47,333 nucleotides of DNA from DASXVX01 sp036504075 (lineage in GTDB: Bacteria > Bacillota > Sulfobacillia > Symbiobacteriales > Symbiobacteriaceae): assembly GCA_036504075.1 (NCBI GenBank), contig DASXVX010000040.1:1-47333 (forward strand). Direction: 5' to 3'. Of the stretch, positions 7,507 through 17,425 are shown one piece after another; position 1 is the first letter of the stretch, and each line of letters starts with the position of its first letter. Position numbers and translations under genes: made by a program. A model generated the notes under the pieces. That model was not told the origin of the DNA, did not search any database, and was given only the letters and a program-made list of their open reading frames with translations.

Positions 7507-8082
7507 TTACGGACGGCCCGCCGGCACCAGCCCGACGGCGGTGGCCACCCCGTCGAGCGGCACGTCGTGGGACTCGGCCGGTAGGGCCGGAACCATCTGA
7601 AACGGATACGCCAGCCCGATGAAGACGGCGTCCGGATTGGACGCTCGGATTTCGGGCAGCAGCCGGTCGTAATAGCCGCCGCCATAGCCCAAACGCCGGC
7701 CCGACGGATCAAAGGCCGTCCCGGGCACCACCGCCAGGTCTACCTCGCCCGGCGCCACCTGCGGCCAGGTCGGGTCGGGCTCCCGGATACCGTAGGCGCC
7801 GGCTGCCGGTTCGCCCTGCCAGAGATGCAGAACCAGCCCCCGGGGCTGCCTGACCACCCGGGGCAGCGCCAGCCGCTTTCCCTGCGCCCGTGCGGCCGCC
7901 GCGATCAGCCCGGTCTCCGCTTCCGCTCGGAAAGGCTCGTACAGCAGCACCAGCCGGGCGCGGATGAACGCGCCCGAGCCGACCACCCACGCCTGGGCGG
8001 CCCGGCTCAATGCCATGCGCTCCGCCGCCGGCAGGCCCATGCGCCGTTCGATCATCGCCCGACGCAGTTCCGCTTTCGCCAT
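7507..8082 (-). CDS. ygfA: 5-formyltetrahydrofolate cyclo-ligase
   Basis: 191 residues, normal for the family. It converts 5-formyl-THF to 5,10-methenyl-THF with ATP and so rescues this storage folate. The N-terminus KAELRRAMIERR is the ATP-binding part, and the family signature DPSGRRLGYGGGYYDRLL lies at about residues 134-151. The frame extends 11 codons upstream, but the ATG at 8082 has AGAGGAAG directly before it. Confidence 0.93.
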   Translation of the reverse strand: MAKAELRRAMIERRMGLPAAERMALSRAAQAWVVGSGAFIRARLVLLYEPFRAEAETGLIAAAARAQGKRLALPRVVRQPRGLVLHLWQGEPAAGAYGIREPDPTWPQVAPGEVDLAVVPGTAFDPSGRRLGYGGGYYDRLLPEIRASNPDAVFIGLAYPFQMVPALPAESHDVPLDGVATAVGLVPAGRP

Positions 8083-8140
8083 CGCACTTCCTCTTTCAGC
8101 CGGGAAGGTTTTCACTGCACGAGGTTTTCATGGGGAAGGT

Positions 8141-8166
8141 AAGGACCGGGCGACTGCCCGGTCCTT
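8141..8166 (-). terminator. Hairpin after the ASCH gene
   Basis: A perfect 11-bp stem AAGGACCGGGC/GCCCGGTCCTT with a GACT loop, 17 bp beyond the ASCH stop codon. The T run on the minus strand is short, so termination may be partial. Confidence 0.65.
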
Positions 8167-8182
8167 GTGCATAGTGATGCCC

Positions 8183-8530
8183 TTACTCCACGATCTCCGA
8201 AAAATGGACCACGGTCACAACGGAGTCGAGGGTGATATCGCTCTTGTAAATCACGTTCAGGAAGTCCACCGCATCCTGCGACGACTTCATCTCCGGGTTC
8301 TCGCCCTGCAGGTCCTCCGGACTCAGGTCACGGATCTTCTTGACCGTCACCTGGTCAATCATCGCGGTGAAGACCTTTTTCCGCTGCTTGAACTTGTCAC
8401 CATACGTGACCAGCACGACATCGCCGTCCTGGTACTTGTACGTCTTGTCGCCCAAGCGGATGGTACAGGTCTTATCACGATTGACCAGGAAACCGTGATA
8501 GACGGAGGAGTAAAAGTTCAGCGCTCTCAT
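8183..8530 (-). CDS. ASCH-domain protein
   Basis: 115 residues. It starts MRALNFYSSVYHGFLVNRDK and continues KTCTIRLGDK, then YQDGDVVLVTYG, the beta-barrel pattern of the ASCH/PUA-like superfamily, whose members bind RNA or modified nucleotides. The ATG at 8530 is preferred over a longer frame because GAGGAGGGG lies just before it. Function in this organism is unknown. A three-copy 16-bp tandem repeat lies 50-95 bp upstream and could be its operator. Confidence 0.75.
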   Translation of the reverse strand: MRALNFYSSVYHGFLVNRDKTCTIRLGDKTYKYQDGDVVLVTYGDKFKQRKKVFTAMIDQVTVKKIRDLSPEDLQGENPEMKSSQDAVDFLNVIYKSDITLDSVVTVVHFSEIVE

Positions 8531-8579
8531 GGAAGCCCCTCCTCGGGAAATAGTGCCGCTGCGGGGCGCGGCCTTGCTT

Positions 8580-8625
8580 TCTTTCAATGCACATCTCTTT
8601 CGATGCACATCTCTTTCAATGCGCG
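8580..8625. repeat. Three tandem copies of a 16-bp unit
   Basis: TCTTTCAATGCACATC is repeated three times with a 16-bp step (8580, 8596, 8612), the middle copy with one change and the last incomplete. It lies between accC and the ASCH gene, in the presumed promoter region of the latter. Confidence 0.85.
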
Positions 8626-8692
8626 GCAATGGCTGATTCTATACAGAAAGGTATATTCCTGCTGAAAGCGCTGCAGCCATCTGCCAGGACTA

Positions 8693-10054
8693 CTACTTGA
8701 TGCCCAGGAATCCTTCCAGCCACTCGGTGGAGAACTTGCCGCTCTTGAAGTCTTCCGAAGCCAGGATCCGCTGATGCACCGGAATGGTGGTCTTGATGCC
8801 TTCGATCTTGAACTCGGAGAGCGCCCTGGACATGCGGGCGATGGCGTCTTCCCGAGACTCCGCCCACACGATCAGCTTGCCGACCAGCGAGTCGTAGAAC
8901 GGCATTACCTTGAAGCCGTTGTAGAGCATGCCGTCCCAGCGGGTCCACGGGCCGCCCGGGATCTCCAGCGTCGTCACGGTGCCGGTGCTGGGAAAGAGCC
9001 GGTTGTCCGGGTCCTCGGCGTTGATGCGGCATTCAATCGCATGCCCGCGGAACTTGATATCCTCCTGCTTGAACCGGAGCGGCTCGCCGGCCGCGGACCG
9101 GATCTGTTCTTTCACGAGGTCGATGCCGGTGATTGCCTCCGAGACCGGGTGCTCCACCTGGATGCGGGTGTTCATCTCCAGGAAGTAGAATTCGCCCGAC
9201 TTCTCGTCGTACATCATCTCTACGGTGCCGGCGTTGTCGTAGCCGACGGTCTTCGCCGCCATGACGCCCGCCGCGTGAATCCGCTCCCGGACCTCCGGCG
9301 GGATGGACGGCGAAGGTGCCTCCTCCAGCAGCTTCTGCCGGCGGCGTTGCAGGGAGCACTCGCGCTCGCCCAGGTGGATGACGTTGCCGTGCTTGTCGCC
9401 CAGCACCTGCACCTCGATGTGCCGCCCGACCTCGATGAACTTCTCGACGAAGACCTGGGCGTTGCCAAACGCTGCGCCCGCTTCGCTGGCCGCCTTATCC
9501 AGGTTGGCCGTCAGCTCGTCGGCGTTGCGGCAGATGCGGATGCCCCGCCCGCCGCCGCCGGCGGTCGCCTTGACCATGACCGGGTAGCCAATCCGGTCCG
9601 CTACCGACAAGGCTTCCGCCACCGATGTGACCAGGCCGTCGGAGCCGGGCACTGTGGGCACGCCGGCCTTCTTCATGAGCGCCTTGGACGTGTCCTTCAG
9701 GCCCATTTGCCGGATGGCCTCCGGACTCGGCCCGATGAACGACAGGTTCCAGTTGCGGCAGGCCTCGGCGAAGAACGGGTTCTCCGCGAGAAACCCGTAG
9801 CCCGGGTGAATGGCGTCGGCTCCGGCAGCCGTGGCCGCGGTTATGATCGCCGGGACGGACAGGTAGCTCTGGTTGGAAGGGGCCGGGCCAATGTAGAACG
9901 ACTCATCCGCCAGTCGCACGTGCAGGGCGTCCTTGTCCGCTTCCGAGTAAATCGCGACCGTCGCAATGCCCAGTTCGCGGCAAGCTCGAATAATCCGGAT
10001 GGCGATCTCGCCCCGGTTTGCAATAAGAATCTTCCGAAATAGCCCCTTGGACAT
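8693..10054 (-). CDS. accC: Biotin carboxylase subunit of an acyl-CoA carboxylase
   Basis: 453 residues, the usual length of a free biotin carboxylase. It carboxylates the biotin of the carrier protein using ATP and bicarbonate. N-terminal domain KILIANRGEIAIRIIRACRE; ATP-grasp glycine-rich loop KATAGGGGRGIRIC; active-site region FLEMNTRIQVEHPVSE with the metal and bicarbonate residues; C-terminal GHAIECRINAEDP. It is the last gene of the methylmalonyl-CoA module and is the only biotin carboxylase in the window, so it may also serve the carrier/carboxyltransferase pair at 36-42 kb. Confidence 0.95.
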   Translation of the reverse strand: MSKGLFRKILIANRGEIAIRIIRACRELGIATVAIYSEADKDALHVRLADESFYIGPAPSNQSYLSVPAIITAATAAGADAIHPGYGFLAENPFFAEACRNWNLSFIGPSPEAIRQMGLKDTSKALMKKAGVPTVPGSDGLVTSVAEALSVADRIGYPVMVKATAGGGGRGIRICRNADELTANLDKAASEAGAAFGNAQVFVEKFIEVGRHIEVQVLGDKHGNVIHLGERECSLQRRRQKLLEEAPSPSIPPEVRERIHAAGVMAAKTVGYDNAGTVEMMYDEKSGEFYFLEMNTRIQVEHPVSEAITGIDLVKEQIRSAAGEPLRFKQEDIKFRGHAIECRINAEDPDNRLFPSTGTVTTLEIPGGPWTRWDGMLYNGFKVMPFYDSLVGKLIVWAESREDAIARMSRALSEFKIEGIKTTIPVHQRILASEDFKSGKFSTEWLEGFLGIK

Positions 10055-10096
10055 AGCCCCGCATAACCTCCCCTAAAGGAAAACCCCGTGAATTTA

Positions 10097-10306
10097 CTAT
10101 CGCGTCCGAATCCCGAACTGGCGCCGGACCAGATGGCTCTCCAATACCCCCGCCTTGCCCCACAGGCTCGGCCGCGGACCCGAAGCCGGTTCGGCCTGAA
10201 TGCGGGTGACGGCGAAACTGTCGACCGGAAGGTCCAAAACGGCGGCGAGCGTCGCCGTAATCGCCGCCACAATCTCCAGCGGAATGCCGGTCTGTCCGGT
10301 ACTCAT
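10097..10306 (-). CDS. Small accessory subunit of acyl-CoA carboxylase (OadG/epsilon-like)
   Basis: 69 residues. The first half (IPLEIVAAITATLAAVLDLP) is a helix, and the second half holds SLWGKAGVLESHLVRRQFG, resembling the short W-x-x-A-G ... R tail seen in small proteins encoded next to biotin carriers of acyl-CoA carboxylases and sodium-pump decarboxylases. There is no clear membrane segment, so a soluble assembly role is likelier than the gamma subunit of a sodium pump. The start ATG overlaps the stop of the carrier gene by 4 nt (ATGA), which supports a real, coupled gene. Confidence 0.6.
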   Translation of the reverse strand: MSTGQTGIPLEIVAAITATLAAVLDLPVDSFAVTRIQAEPASGPRPSLWGKAGVLESHLVRRQFGIRTR

Positions 10307-10746
10307 CCGATCACCACCAGCGGATCGTTCAGTGAGACCGCCGTCCCCTTCTGGACGAGGACCTCCAGGATGGTGCCGGCCACCGGCGCCGTAATATCAT
10401 TTTCCATCTTCATCGCTTCGAGCACCAGGATTATATCGTGCTGGTTGACTTTCTGGCCAACCTCCACCCGCACGGCTGCCACCATGCCGGGCAGGGGCGC
10501 CTTCACCTGCTCGCCGGCGGCGCTGGGCGCCTTGGCGTGGGCGCCGGCCGCCGCGGGAGCGGACGCCGCCGGAGCAGGAGCGGGCGGAGCCGCTGCAGCG
10601 GGAGCAGGAGCGGGAGCCGGGGCGGCGGGCCGGGCCGGAGCCGGAACGGCTGCAGGCGCCTGAGCGGCAACGCCGGTCGCACCCATCTCTTCCACTTCAA
10701 CATTGTACGAAATGCCACCGATTGTCACACGAAATTTCCTACTCAT
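10303..10746 (-). CDS. Biotin carboxyl carrier protein
   Basis: 147 residues. A short N-terminal strand region (FRVTIGGISYNVEVEEM) is joined through an Ala/Pro linker (about 25-75) to a biotinyl domain with the attachment lysine in EAMKMENDITAP near residue 112. This architecture is common for carriers of propionyl-CoA carboxylase and methylmalonyl-CoA decarboxylase in Firmicutes. It sits between the carboxyltransferase and biotin carboxylase genes. Confidence 0.92.
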   Translation of the reverse strand: MSRKFRVTIGGISYNVEVEEMGATGVAAQAPAAVPAPARPAAPAPAPAPAAAAPPAPAPAASAPAAAGAHAKAPSAAGEQVKAPLPGMVAAVRVEVGQKVNQHDIILVLEAMKMENDITAPVAGTILEVLVQKGTAVSLNDPLVVIG

Positions 10747-10815
10747 GGCAGGGCCTCCTGGCTCAATCGTCTTTGAATGGGCGTCCGGGACCGGGCATCC
10801 GGGGCCGGGCGCCGG

Positions 10816-12363
10816 CTAGACCGGGAAATTGCCGTGCTTTTTGGCGGGGCAGGTCTCCCGCTTCGCCTCGAACCCGGACAGCGCTGCGGTCAGGCAGGCA
10901 CGGGTCTGGCGGGGATCGATCACCGCTTCGACATAGCCACGGGCCGCGGCCATGAACGGCGTATTGAACTTCTCCTTGTAATCGGACACCCATTCCTTGC
11001 GGGCCGTGGCCGGGTCTGCCACCTCGGCGCCGGGTTTGAAGAGAATGTTGGCGGCCCCGTCGGCGCCCATGACGGCGATTTCGGCGGTCGGCCAGGCCAC
11101 GGTGAAGTCGGCGCCCAGCGACTGGGAGCACATGGCGAGGTAGGCCCCGCCGTAAGCCTTCCGCAGCACGACCACCAGCTTCGGCACCGTCGCCTCGCAG
11201 TACGCGTACAGCAGTTTGGCACCGTGCCGGATAATGCCCCCGTACTCCTGGTTGACGCCCGGCAGATATCCCGGCGTGTCCACGAAGGTCAGGAGCGGAA
11301 TGTTAAAGGCGTCGCAGAACCGGATGAACCGGGCGGCCTTGTCCGAGGCGTTGATGTCGATACAGCCCGCCAGCACCCGGGCCTGGTTGGCAACGATCCC
11401 GACCGTTTTGCCGCCCAGGCGGCCGAAGCCGGTGACCATGTTCTGCGCCCAGCCGGGCTGCACTTCGAAAAAGTCCCCATGGTCGACGACGCCGGTGATC
11501 ACGTCCCGCACGTCGTACGGCTTGTTCGGATTCTCCGGCACGATCTGCAGCAGCCGCTCCTCCGCCCGGTTCAGGGGGTCAGTGGCAGGGAAGGCCGGCG
11601 CATCGTCCACATTGTTCTGCGGCAGGAACGAGAGCAACCGCTTCACCGTGACGATGCACTCATGCTCGTTCGCCGCAGCAAAATGCGCCACGCCGGATTT
11701 CTCGGTATGGGCCCGTGCGCCGCCCAGCGCTTCGTGGGACGTCTGCTCGCCGGTGACCGACTTGATCACGTCCGGCCCGGTAATGTACATGTGGCTGGTC
11801 TTGTCCACCATGAACACGAAGTCGGTGAGCCCGGGCGAGTAGACCGCCCCGCCGGCACACGGCCCCATGATGACGGACAGTTGTGGTATCACGCCGCTCG
11901 CGGCGGTGTTGTTGAAGAAAATCTGCCCGTAACCGTTCAGAGAGTCGATGCCTTCCTGAATGCGGGCGCCGCCGGAATCCTGCAGCCCGATGATCGGGCA
12001 GCCGGCCTTCAGGGCCATCCGCTGCACCTTGATGATCTTCTCCGCGTGCATCTCCCCGAGGGAGCCCCCCATGACGGTAAAGTCCTGGGAGAACGCGTAC
12101 ACAATCCGGCCGTCGACTCTGCCGAATCCGGTGACGACCCCTTCCGCCGGGGTCTCCTTGCCGGTCATACCCAGTTCTACGCCCCGGTGCGTCACGAAGA
12201 GGTCGATCTCCGTGAAACTGCCCGGATCAAACAGCAGTTCCAGCCGCTCGCGGGCGGTCAGCTTCCCCTGTTCATGCCGCTTGGCGATTGCTTTCTCGCC
12301 GCCGCCCAGCTGCAGGCGTGCTTCCCGGTCCGCCAGTTGCTTGACCAAGTCTTCCATGCTCAC
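10816..12363 (-). CDS. Propionyl-CoA/methylmalonyl-CoA carboxyltransferase subunit
   Basis: 515 residues with the two crotonase-fold halves of acyl-CoA carboxyltransferases. N-half: GKLTARERLELLFDPGSF and MGGSLGEMHAEKI; C-half: RFIRFCDAFNIPLLTFVDTPGYLPG and the oxyanion-hole glycines of LRKAYGGAYLAM. It moves carboxyl between biotin and propionyl-CoA. Next to epimerase and mutase it most likely makes or uses (S)-methylmalonyl-CoA. Whether it runs as a carboxylase or as a decarboxylase cannot be told from sequence. Confidence 0.94.
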   Translation of the reverse strand: MSMEDLVKQLADREARLQLGGGEKAIAKRHEQGKLTARERLELLFDPGSFTEIDLFVTHRGVELGMTGKETPAEGVVTGFGRVDGRIVYAFSQDFTVMGGSLGEMHAEKIIKVQRMALKAGCPIIGLQDSGGARIQEGIDSLNGYGQIFFNNTAASGVIPQLSVIMGPCAGGAVYSPGLTDFVFMVDKTSHMYITGPDVIKSVTGEQTSHEALGGARAHTEKSGVAHFAAANEHECIVTVKRLLSFLPQNNVDDAPAFPATDPLNRAEERLLQIVPENPNKPYDVRDVITGVVDHGDFFEVQPGWAQNMVTGFGRLGGKTVGIVANQARVLAGCIDINASDKAARFIRFCDAFNIPLLTFVDTPGYLPGVNQEYGGIIRHGAKLLYAYCEATVPKLVVVLRKAYGGAYLAMCSQSLGADFTVAWPTAEIAVMGADGAANILFKPGAEVADPATARKEWVSDYKEKFNTPFMAAARGYVEAVIDPRQTRACLTAALSGFEAKRETCPAKKHGNFPV

Positions 12364-12378
12364 GGTTACGTTTCACTC

Positions 12379-12789
12379 CTACGAATGCGCGGCCTTCTGG
12401 ACCAGTTCCGTCAGAACGCCCCCGGTGGACTTGGGGTGAAGGAAACAGGTAAGGGTGTGGTGGGCGCCGGGCTTCGGCTCGCTGGCCAACAACTTCAGCC
12501 CGTTGGCCTCCGCTTCCGCCATGGCCGCCCGGATATCCGCCACCTCGTACGCGACGTGGTGCAGCCCCTCCCCCCGCTTCTCGATGGCCTTGGCGATCGG
12601 GCCGTCGGGCGAGGTAGACTGAAGCAGCTCAATGCGTACGTCCCCGACGGTGAAGAACGCGACTTTCACCGACTGGCTGGACACCTCTTCGGTTCCTTCA
12701 AGCGCCATGCCCAGCTGGTCCCGATAGAGCGCGATCTGCGCCTCCAGGTCCAGCACGGCAATTCCGAGGTGGTCGATCTTCTTCATCAT
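12379..12789 (-). CDS. mce: Methylmalonyl-CoA epimerase
   Basis: 136 residues of the glyoxalase/VOC metalloenzyme fold with two beta-alpha-beta repeats. It starts KKIDHLGIAVLDLEAQIALY (the His is a metal ligand); GEGLHHVAYEVADIRAAM carries the second His, and the C-terminal strand FLHPKSTGGVLTELVQ the Glu ligand. It interconverts (S)- and (R)-methylmalonyl-CoA and so links the carboxyltransferase to the mutase, whose genes flank it. Confidence 0.95.
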   Translation of the reverse strand: MMKKIDHLGIAVLDLEAQIALYRDQLGMALEGTEEVSSQSVKVAFFTVGDVRIELLQSTSPDGPIAKAIEKRGEGLHHVAYEVADIRAAMAEAEANGLKLLASEPKPGAHHTLTCFLHPKSTGGVLTELVQKAAHS

Positions 12790-12876
12790 ACCAGATGAGC
12801 CCCCTTGTTACCAGGTGCTAATAGCGTGTCATAAGATATGTGTGAGGTAGAACGTCGGGTTTTTGGGAATTTTGAC

Positions 12877-13037
12877 CGCAGATGACGCAGATTTCGCAGA
12901 TATAAAATAAATCGCGGATGGGTTGAGCGGATTCCCTATTCCCGACAAAATAGATATTCTATATTGCCGATTGTGTTTGTGCCTTTATCCGCGTGTTTTG
13001 TCCGGAAATCTGCGTCATCTGCGTAATCTGCGGCCAG
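12877..13037. repeat. Palindrome-ended dispersed repeat inside the methylmalonyl-CoA operon
   Basis: An 18-bp perfect inverted repeat (12877-12894 and 13006-13023) encloses 111 AT-richer bases. The right arm belongs to a stretch of about 50 bp (12987-13037) that recurs at 36256-36302 with few changes. The core is a chain of TGCG/TCTGCG-like words. It has no coding potential and separates epimerase from the mutase small subunit. Confidence 0.85.
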
Positions 13038-13053
13038 AAAAACGCCCAAGTTT

Positions 13054-13449
13054 CTACCCGGCCACGTGCGAACGGATATACGCCACCGCAGCGCCGGTAG
13101 GCGTACCAGGGGTAAAGATCTCGGCGATGCCCTGGCTCTTCAGCCCCGGGATATCCTCTGCCGGAATCACCCCGCCGCCCACCACCAGCACGTCGGTGAG
13201 GCCGCGGGTCTTCAGGGCCTCCACGGTCCTGGGCAGCAGCGTATTGTGCGCGCCCGAGAGAATGGAGAGCGCCACCACATCCACGTCTTCCTGCAGGGCC
13301 GCCTCAGCGATCTGGTCCGGCGTCTGGCGGAGGCCGGTGTAGACGACCTCGAACCCGGCGTCCCGGAACGCCCGGGCGATCACTTTGGCACCCCGGTCAT
13401 GACCATCGAGCCCCGGCTTCGCGACCAGCACCCGAATTTTCTTCTCCAT
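13054..13449 (-). CDS. Methylmalonyl-CoA mutase, cobalamin-binding subunit
   Basis: 131 residues. It is the free-standing B12-binding domain: KPGLDGHDRGAKV carries the DxHxxG motif (His17 replaces dimethylbenzimidazole as the lower cobalt ligand), followed by the flavodoxin-like fold with ALSILSGAHNT and VVGGGVIP. Together with the adjacent large subunit it forms adenosylcobalamin-dependent mutase. Its ATG lies 3 nt after the large-subunit stop. Confidence 0.95.
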   Translation of the reverse strand: MEKKIRVLVAKPGLDGHDRGAKVIARAFRDAGFEVVYTGLRQTPDQIAEAALQEDVDVVALSILSGAHNTLLPRTVEALKTRGLTDVLVVGGGVIPAEDIPGLKSQGIAEIFTPGTPTGAAVAYIRSHVAG

Positions 13450-13452
13450 GGC

Positions 13453-15198
<1,746 letters not shown>

Positions 15199-15209
15199 TT
15201 GGCATCAAC

Positions 15210-15277
15210 CCACCGGGGTTGCCCGGCAGTAGGCTTCCCTGGTCGCTTCTGCCTATGCGTCAACAATCCACCGGTGG
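15210..15277 (-). promoter_or_regulatory. Folded 5' leader of the mutase operon
   Basis: On the minus strand three nested stems can form upstream of the mutase: CCACCGG/CCGGTGG (15271-15277 with 15210-15216), GTTG/CAAC (15261-15264 with 15218-15221) and TAGGC/GCCTA (15251-15255 with 15230-15234). Asymmetric internal loops (ACGCA, CTGCCGGG) lie between them. It does not match the cobalamin riboswitch: no B12 box is present. It could be a protein- or ligand-binding leader, or chance. Confidence 0.3.
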
Positions 15278-15395
15278 CTCAGTCTTTTGTATCACAGGTT
15301 AGCTATTTTGCGCCACGATTAATCCCAGGAGCGACACCATGAAGTGCACCTTATCCACTTTACCCCTCCGGCCGTGTGGTCGGGGGGATTTTACG

Positions 15396-16178
15396 TTACA
15401 GCCACCAGAGCCAGCCGACCGTCGCCGCCAGGTCGGTGCACGCAAAGTCGGCGGGGAACTGCGGGTCCCGGGGCCTGCCGCTGCGCTGCACCCAGACGGA
15501 CTTGCACCCGAATGCGGTTGCACCGGCCACGTCCCGCTCCGGGTTATCGCCCACCATGACCACTTCCGCCGGCCCGACCCCAAGTTCGCTGCAAATGTGT
15601 GCAAAAATGGCCGGGTCCGGCTTGCCGCAGTCGATCTCCCCGGACACCACGCTGGCGCTGAACAGATGTGCCACACCGCAGCCGGCGATTTTCTCCCGCT
15701 GCAAATCCGGCACGCCGTTGGTCACGATGCCAAGCCGGTAATCGCCGTGCAGCGCCTCCAGCAACCGCTTCACTTCCGGATAGAGCGGGTAGCGGCGCCG
15801 CTTCGCCATAAAGGAGGCAGCCATGGCCTCCGCCAGGTCGCCGTCCAGAATTCCCTGCTCCGCCAGCGCTTCCCGCCAGACCGCCTGCCGGTACCCCGGC
15901 GCCCAATCGTGCAAACCCCGGATGGCCGGATTCGTCCCGACGTCGTACCTGGCCCAGAGCCCTTCCCAGGCGCTGTGACCAATCCGCTGGCAGTAGGTAT
16001 AAAACGGCGACTCCGGCCAGAACCGCCGGGCGTTCAACCCGGCAGCCAGCGCCAGGCGCTCCACATCGACTTGCCCGCGGTCTGCCGCCAGCGCGGCAGA
16101 TTCCCGGAACGCCTCCCGGGAGACCTCTTCGTCCAATATCAAGGTTTCATCCAAGTCGAACAGAACTGCTTTGATCAT
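15396..16178 (-). CDS. HAD-superfamily hydrolase
   Basis: 260 residues from the ATG at 16178 (SD GGGAGGGAG). Motif I DLDETL with the nucleophile Asp, motif II in VTNGVP, the motif III lysine in the CGKPDPAIF region and motif IV VMVGDNPERDV are all present. A helical cap lies between about residues 15 and 90. It most resembles the YjjG/phosphoglycolate-phosphatase-like group; the substrate is open. A hairpin-rich leader lies upstream at about 16180-16380. Confidence 0.88.
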   Translation of the reverse strand: MIKAVLFDLDETLILDEEVSREAFRESAALAADRGQVDVERLALAAGLNARRFWPESPFYTYCQRIGHSAWEGLWARYDVGTNPAIRGLHDWAPGYRQAVWREALAEQGILDGDLAEAMAASFMAKRRRYPLYPEVKRLLEALHGDYRLGIVTNGVPDLQREKIAGCGVAHLFSASVVSGEIDCGKPDPAIFAHICSELGVGPAEVVMVGDNPERDVAGATAFGCKSVWVQRSGRPRDPQFPADFACTDLAATVGWLWWL

Positions 16179-16845
16179 GTTGTCTCCCTCCCAATGGCCC
16201 GGACGGGTATCTCCCTTGTGCCGATACAGGAAATTCGTGCCCGGGGCGGAAGTTTCCCTGCCGGCAGCACCGGATTTTTCATAAGTTCCCACCTGATCGG
16301 GTGGGCATGTAGCCTTTTGGGCTGATAGACTTTTGAAGTGGGATTCAGATAAAGTGGGGTTGCTCGGTTTGTCATATGTAGCCAGGTTTTAGCGCAGGAA
16401 ACGGCTTACGGCCGGATTGCGCAGCAATTGGAAAGCGGTTGCGGGATGAGTTTTAGCCCCGGTGGGACGTCTCAAGTCGTCTTCGGCACATCGTGTTGCG
16501 CGCGATACACAGGCTCGCGCGGCCTTGAGAACAAGCGGAGCACGGCGTGAATCGCCTGTGCCACACGGTATGGCAGACTCGGAACAACGTTGCGCCATCT
16601 TTGCGTCGTCCTGGTGTCGTGCTGTGCACCGAGACGGAGCATCCTCAGGCTCGCTGTGCGTAGCAAGTGGCACGGGTGGTGCAGCGATTACGCGCCCTGC
16701 TTGTCACCGTCATGCAGCCCTTACGCAGGAATGTTGCACCGGATACACACGCTCGCGCGGCTCTTCGTACACGCTCACGCGCCGTCAACGTACGCTCGAG
16801 CCGTCGGTTCACGCCCTTGCCCGATCGCTGCACAGACGCCGACGA
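16179..16845. other. Stretch of about 670 bp with no recognisable gene
   Basis: No open frame here has a convincing SD or a known family. A 30-bp imperfect direct repeat (16494-16523 and 16732-16761, 26 of 30 identical) ends in GCTCGCGCGGC. A hairpin with stem CCCACC/GGGTGG (around 16288-16303) lies in the HAD leader. The rest may be decayed coding sequence or a non-coding RNA; nothing decides this. Confidence 0.5.
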
Positions 16846-16885
16846 AAAATGCGAGGCCCTTCTCCAGAGTGGAGAAGGGCCTCGC
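16846..16885 (-). terminator. Strong terminator after the 151-residue unknown gene
   Basis: A perfect 15-bp stem (16851-16865 with 16871-16885), loop AGAGT. On the minus strand it is followed by five T residues (16846-16850). Confidence 0.92.
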
Positions 16886-16888
16886 CGT

Positions 16889-17344
16889 CTACTTGTGACC
16901 CCGCCGCTTCCGGCGGGCTGCCGCTTCTACCCGCGACTGCTTCAGGCTCAACACCAGCCACTCCTTATCGCCCTCCGTGCGGACCGATGCCGGGAAGACC
17001 CGGAACTGGCCTTTGGGAACCCGCAGCACCGGGTGTAGCCGCACCAGGCGGGTCAAGGTGACACGGGCCGTCCGCTGGGTCCGGGAATACATCAGCGGCA
17101 ACGCCTCGACGTCTGCAGCGGATCCGACTCCGATCGCCGCCTCCGCCCCTTCGTCATCCAGGACCGCCAGGACCACGTGGCTGAAGACGCCGTTGGTGGT
17201 GTCCGCCAGCTTGGCCAGGACGGCCGGATTCAGGTACCCGATGTTGCGTCCGTTCATTTTGACCACGCTCTCGAACTTGGCCATTTTCACGGCCGGCGTA
17301 AGCAGTTGGAGCCGGCGCAGCTTCATCGCAGCAGACTCTGGCAA
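16889..17344 (-). CDS. Unknown protein, 151 residues
   Basis: No family is recognised. The start is a TTG 7 nt after GGGAGG. The protein is rich in Val, Ala and Arg, has no membrane segment, and reads like a mixed alpha/beta domain (NGRNIGYLNPAVLAKLADT, then VFSHVVLAVLDDEGAE), ending in a basic tail (AAARRKRRGHK) that suggests nucleic-acid contact. It is bounded by a strong terminator downstream and a palindromic repeat upstream, so it is probably a single-gene unit. Confidence 0.65.
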   Translation of the reverse strand: MPESAAMKLRRLQLLTPAVKMAKFESVVKMNGRNIGYLNPAVLAKLADTTNGVFSHVVLAVLDDEGAEAAIGVGSAADVEALPLMYSRTQRTARVTLTRLVRLHPVLRVPKGQFRVFPASVRTEGDKEWLVLSLKQSRVEAAARRKRRGHK

Positions 17345-17425
17345 CGTGCATCCTCCCCCGCCTCATCGTCTTGTCACTCACGAATACGTGAAGAACAGGC
17401 GGGTTGTTCGGCACTTGAAGCCAAC

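Noticed and set aside
10777..12798. 673-codon plus-strand open frame opposite the carboxyltransferase and epimerase genes
   Set aside because: It is the mirror of strongly conserved minus-strand genes in GC-rich DNA, with no SD or family match.
15200..15300. Cobalamin or c-di-GMP riboswitch upstream of the mutase
   Set aside because: The B12 box and the conserved GEMM core are not found; only generic nested stems remain.
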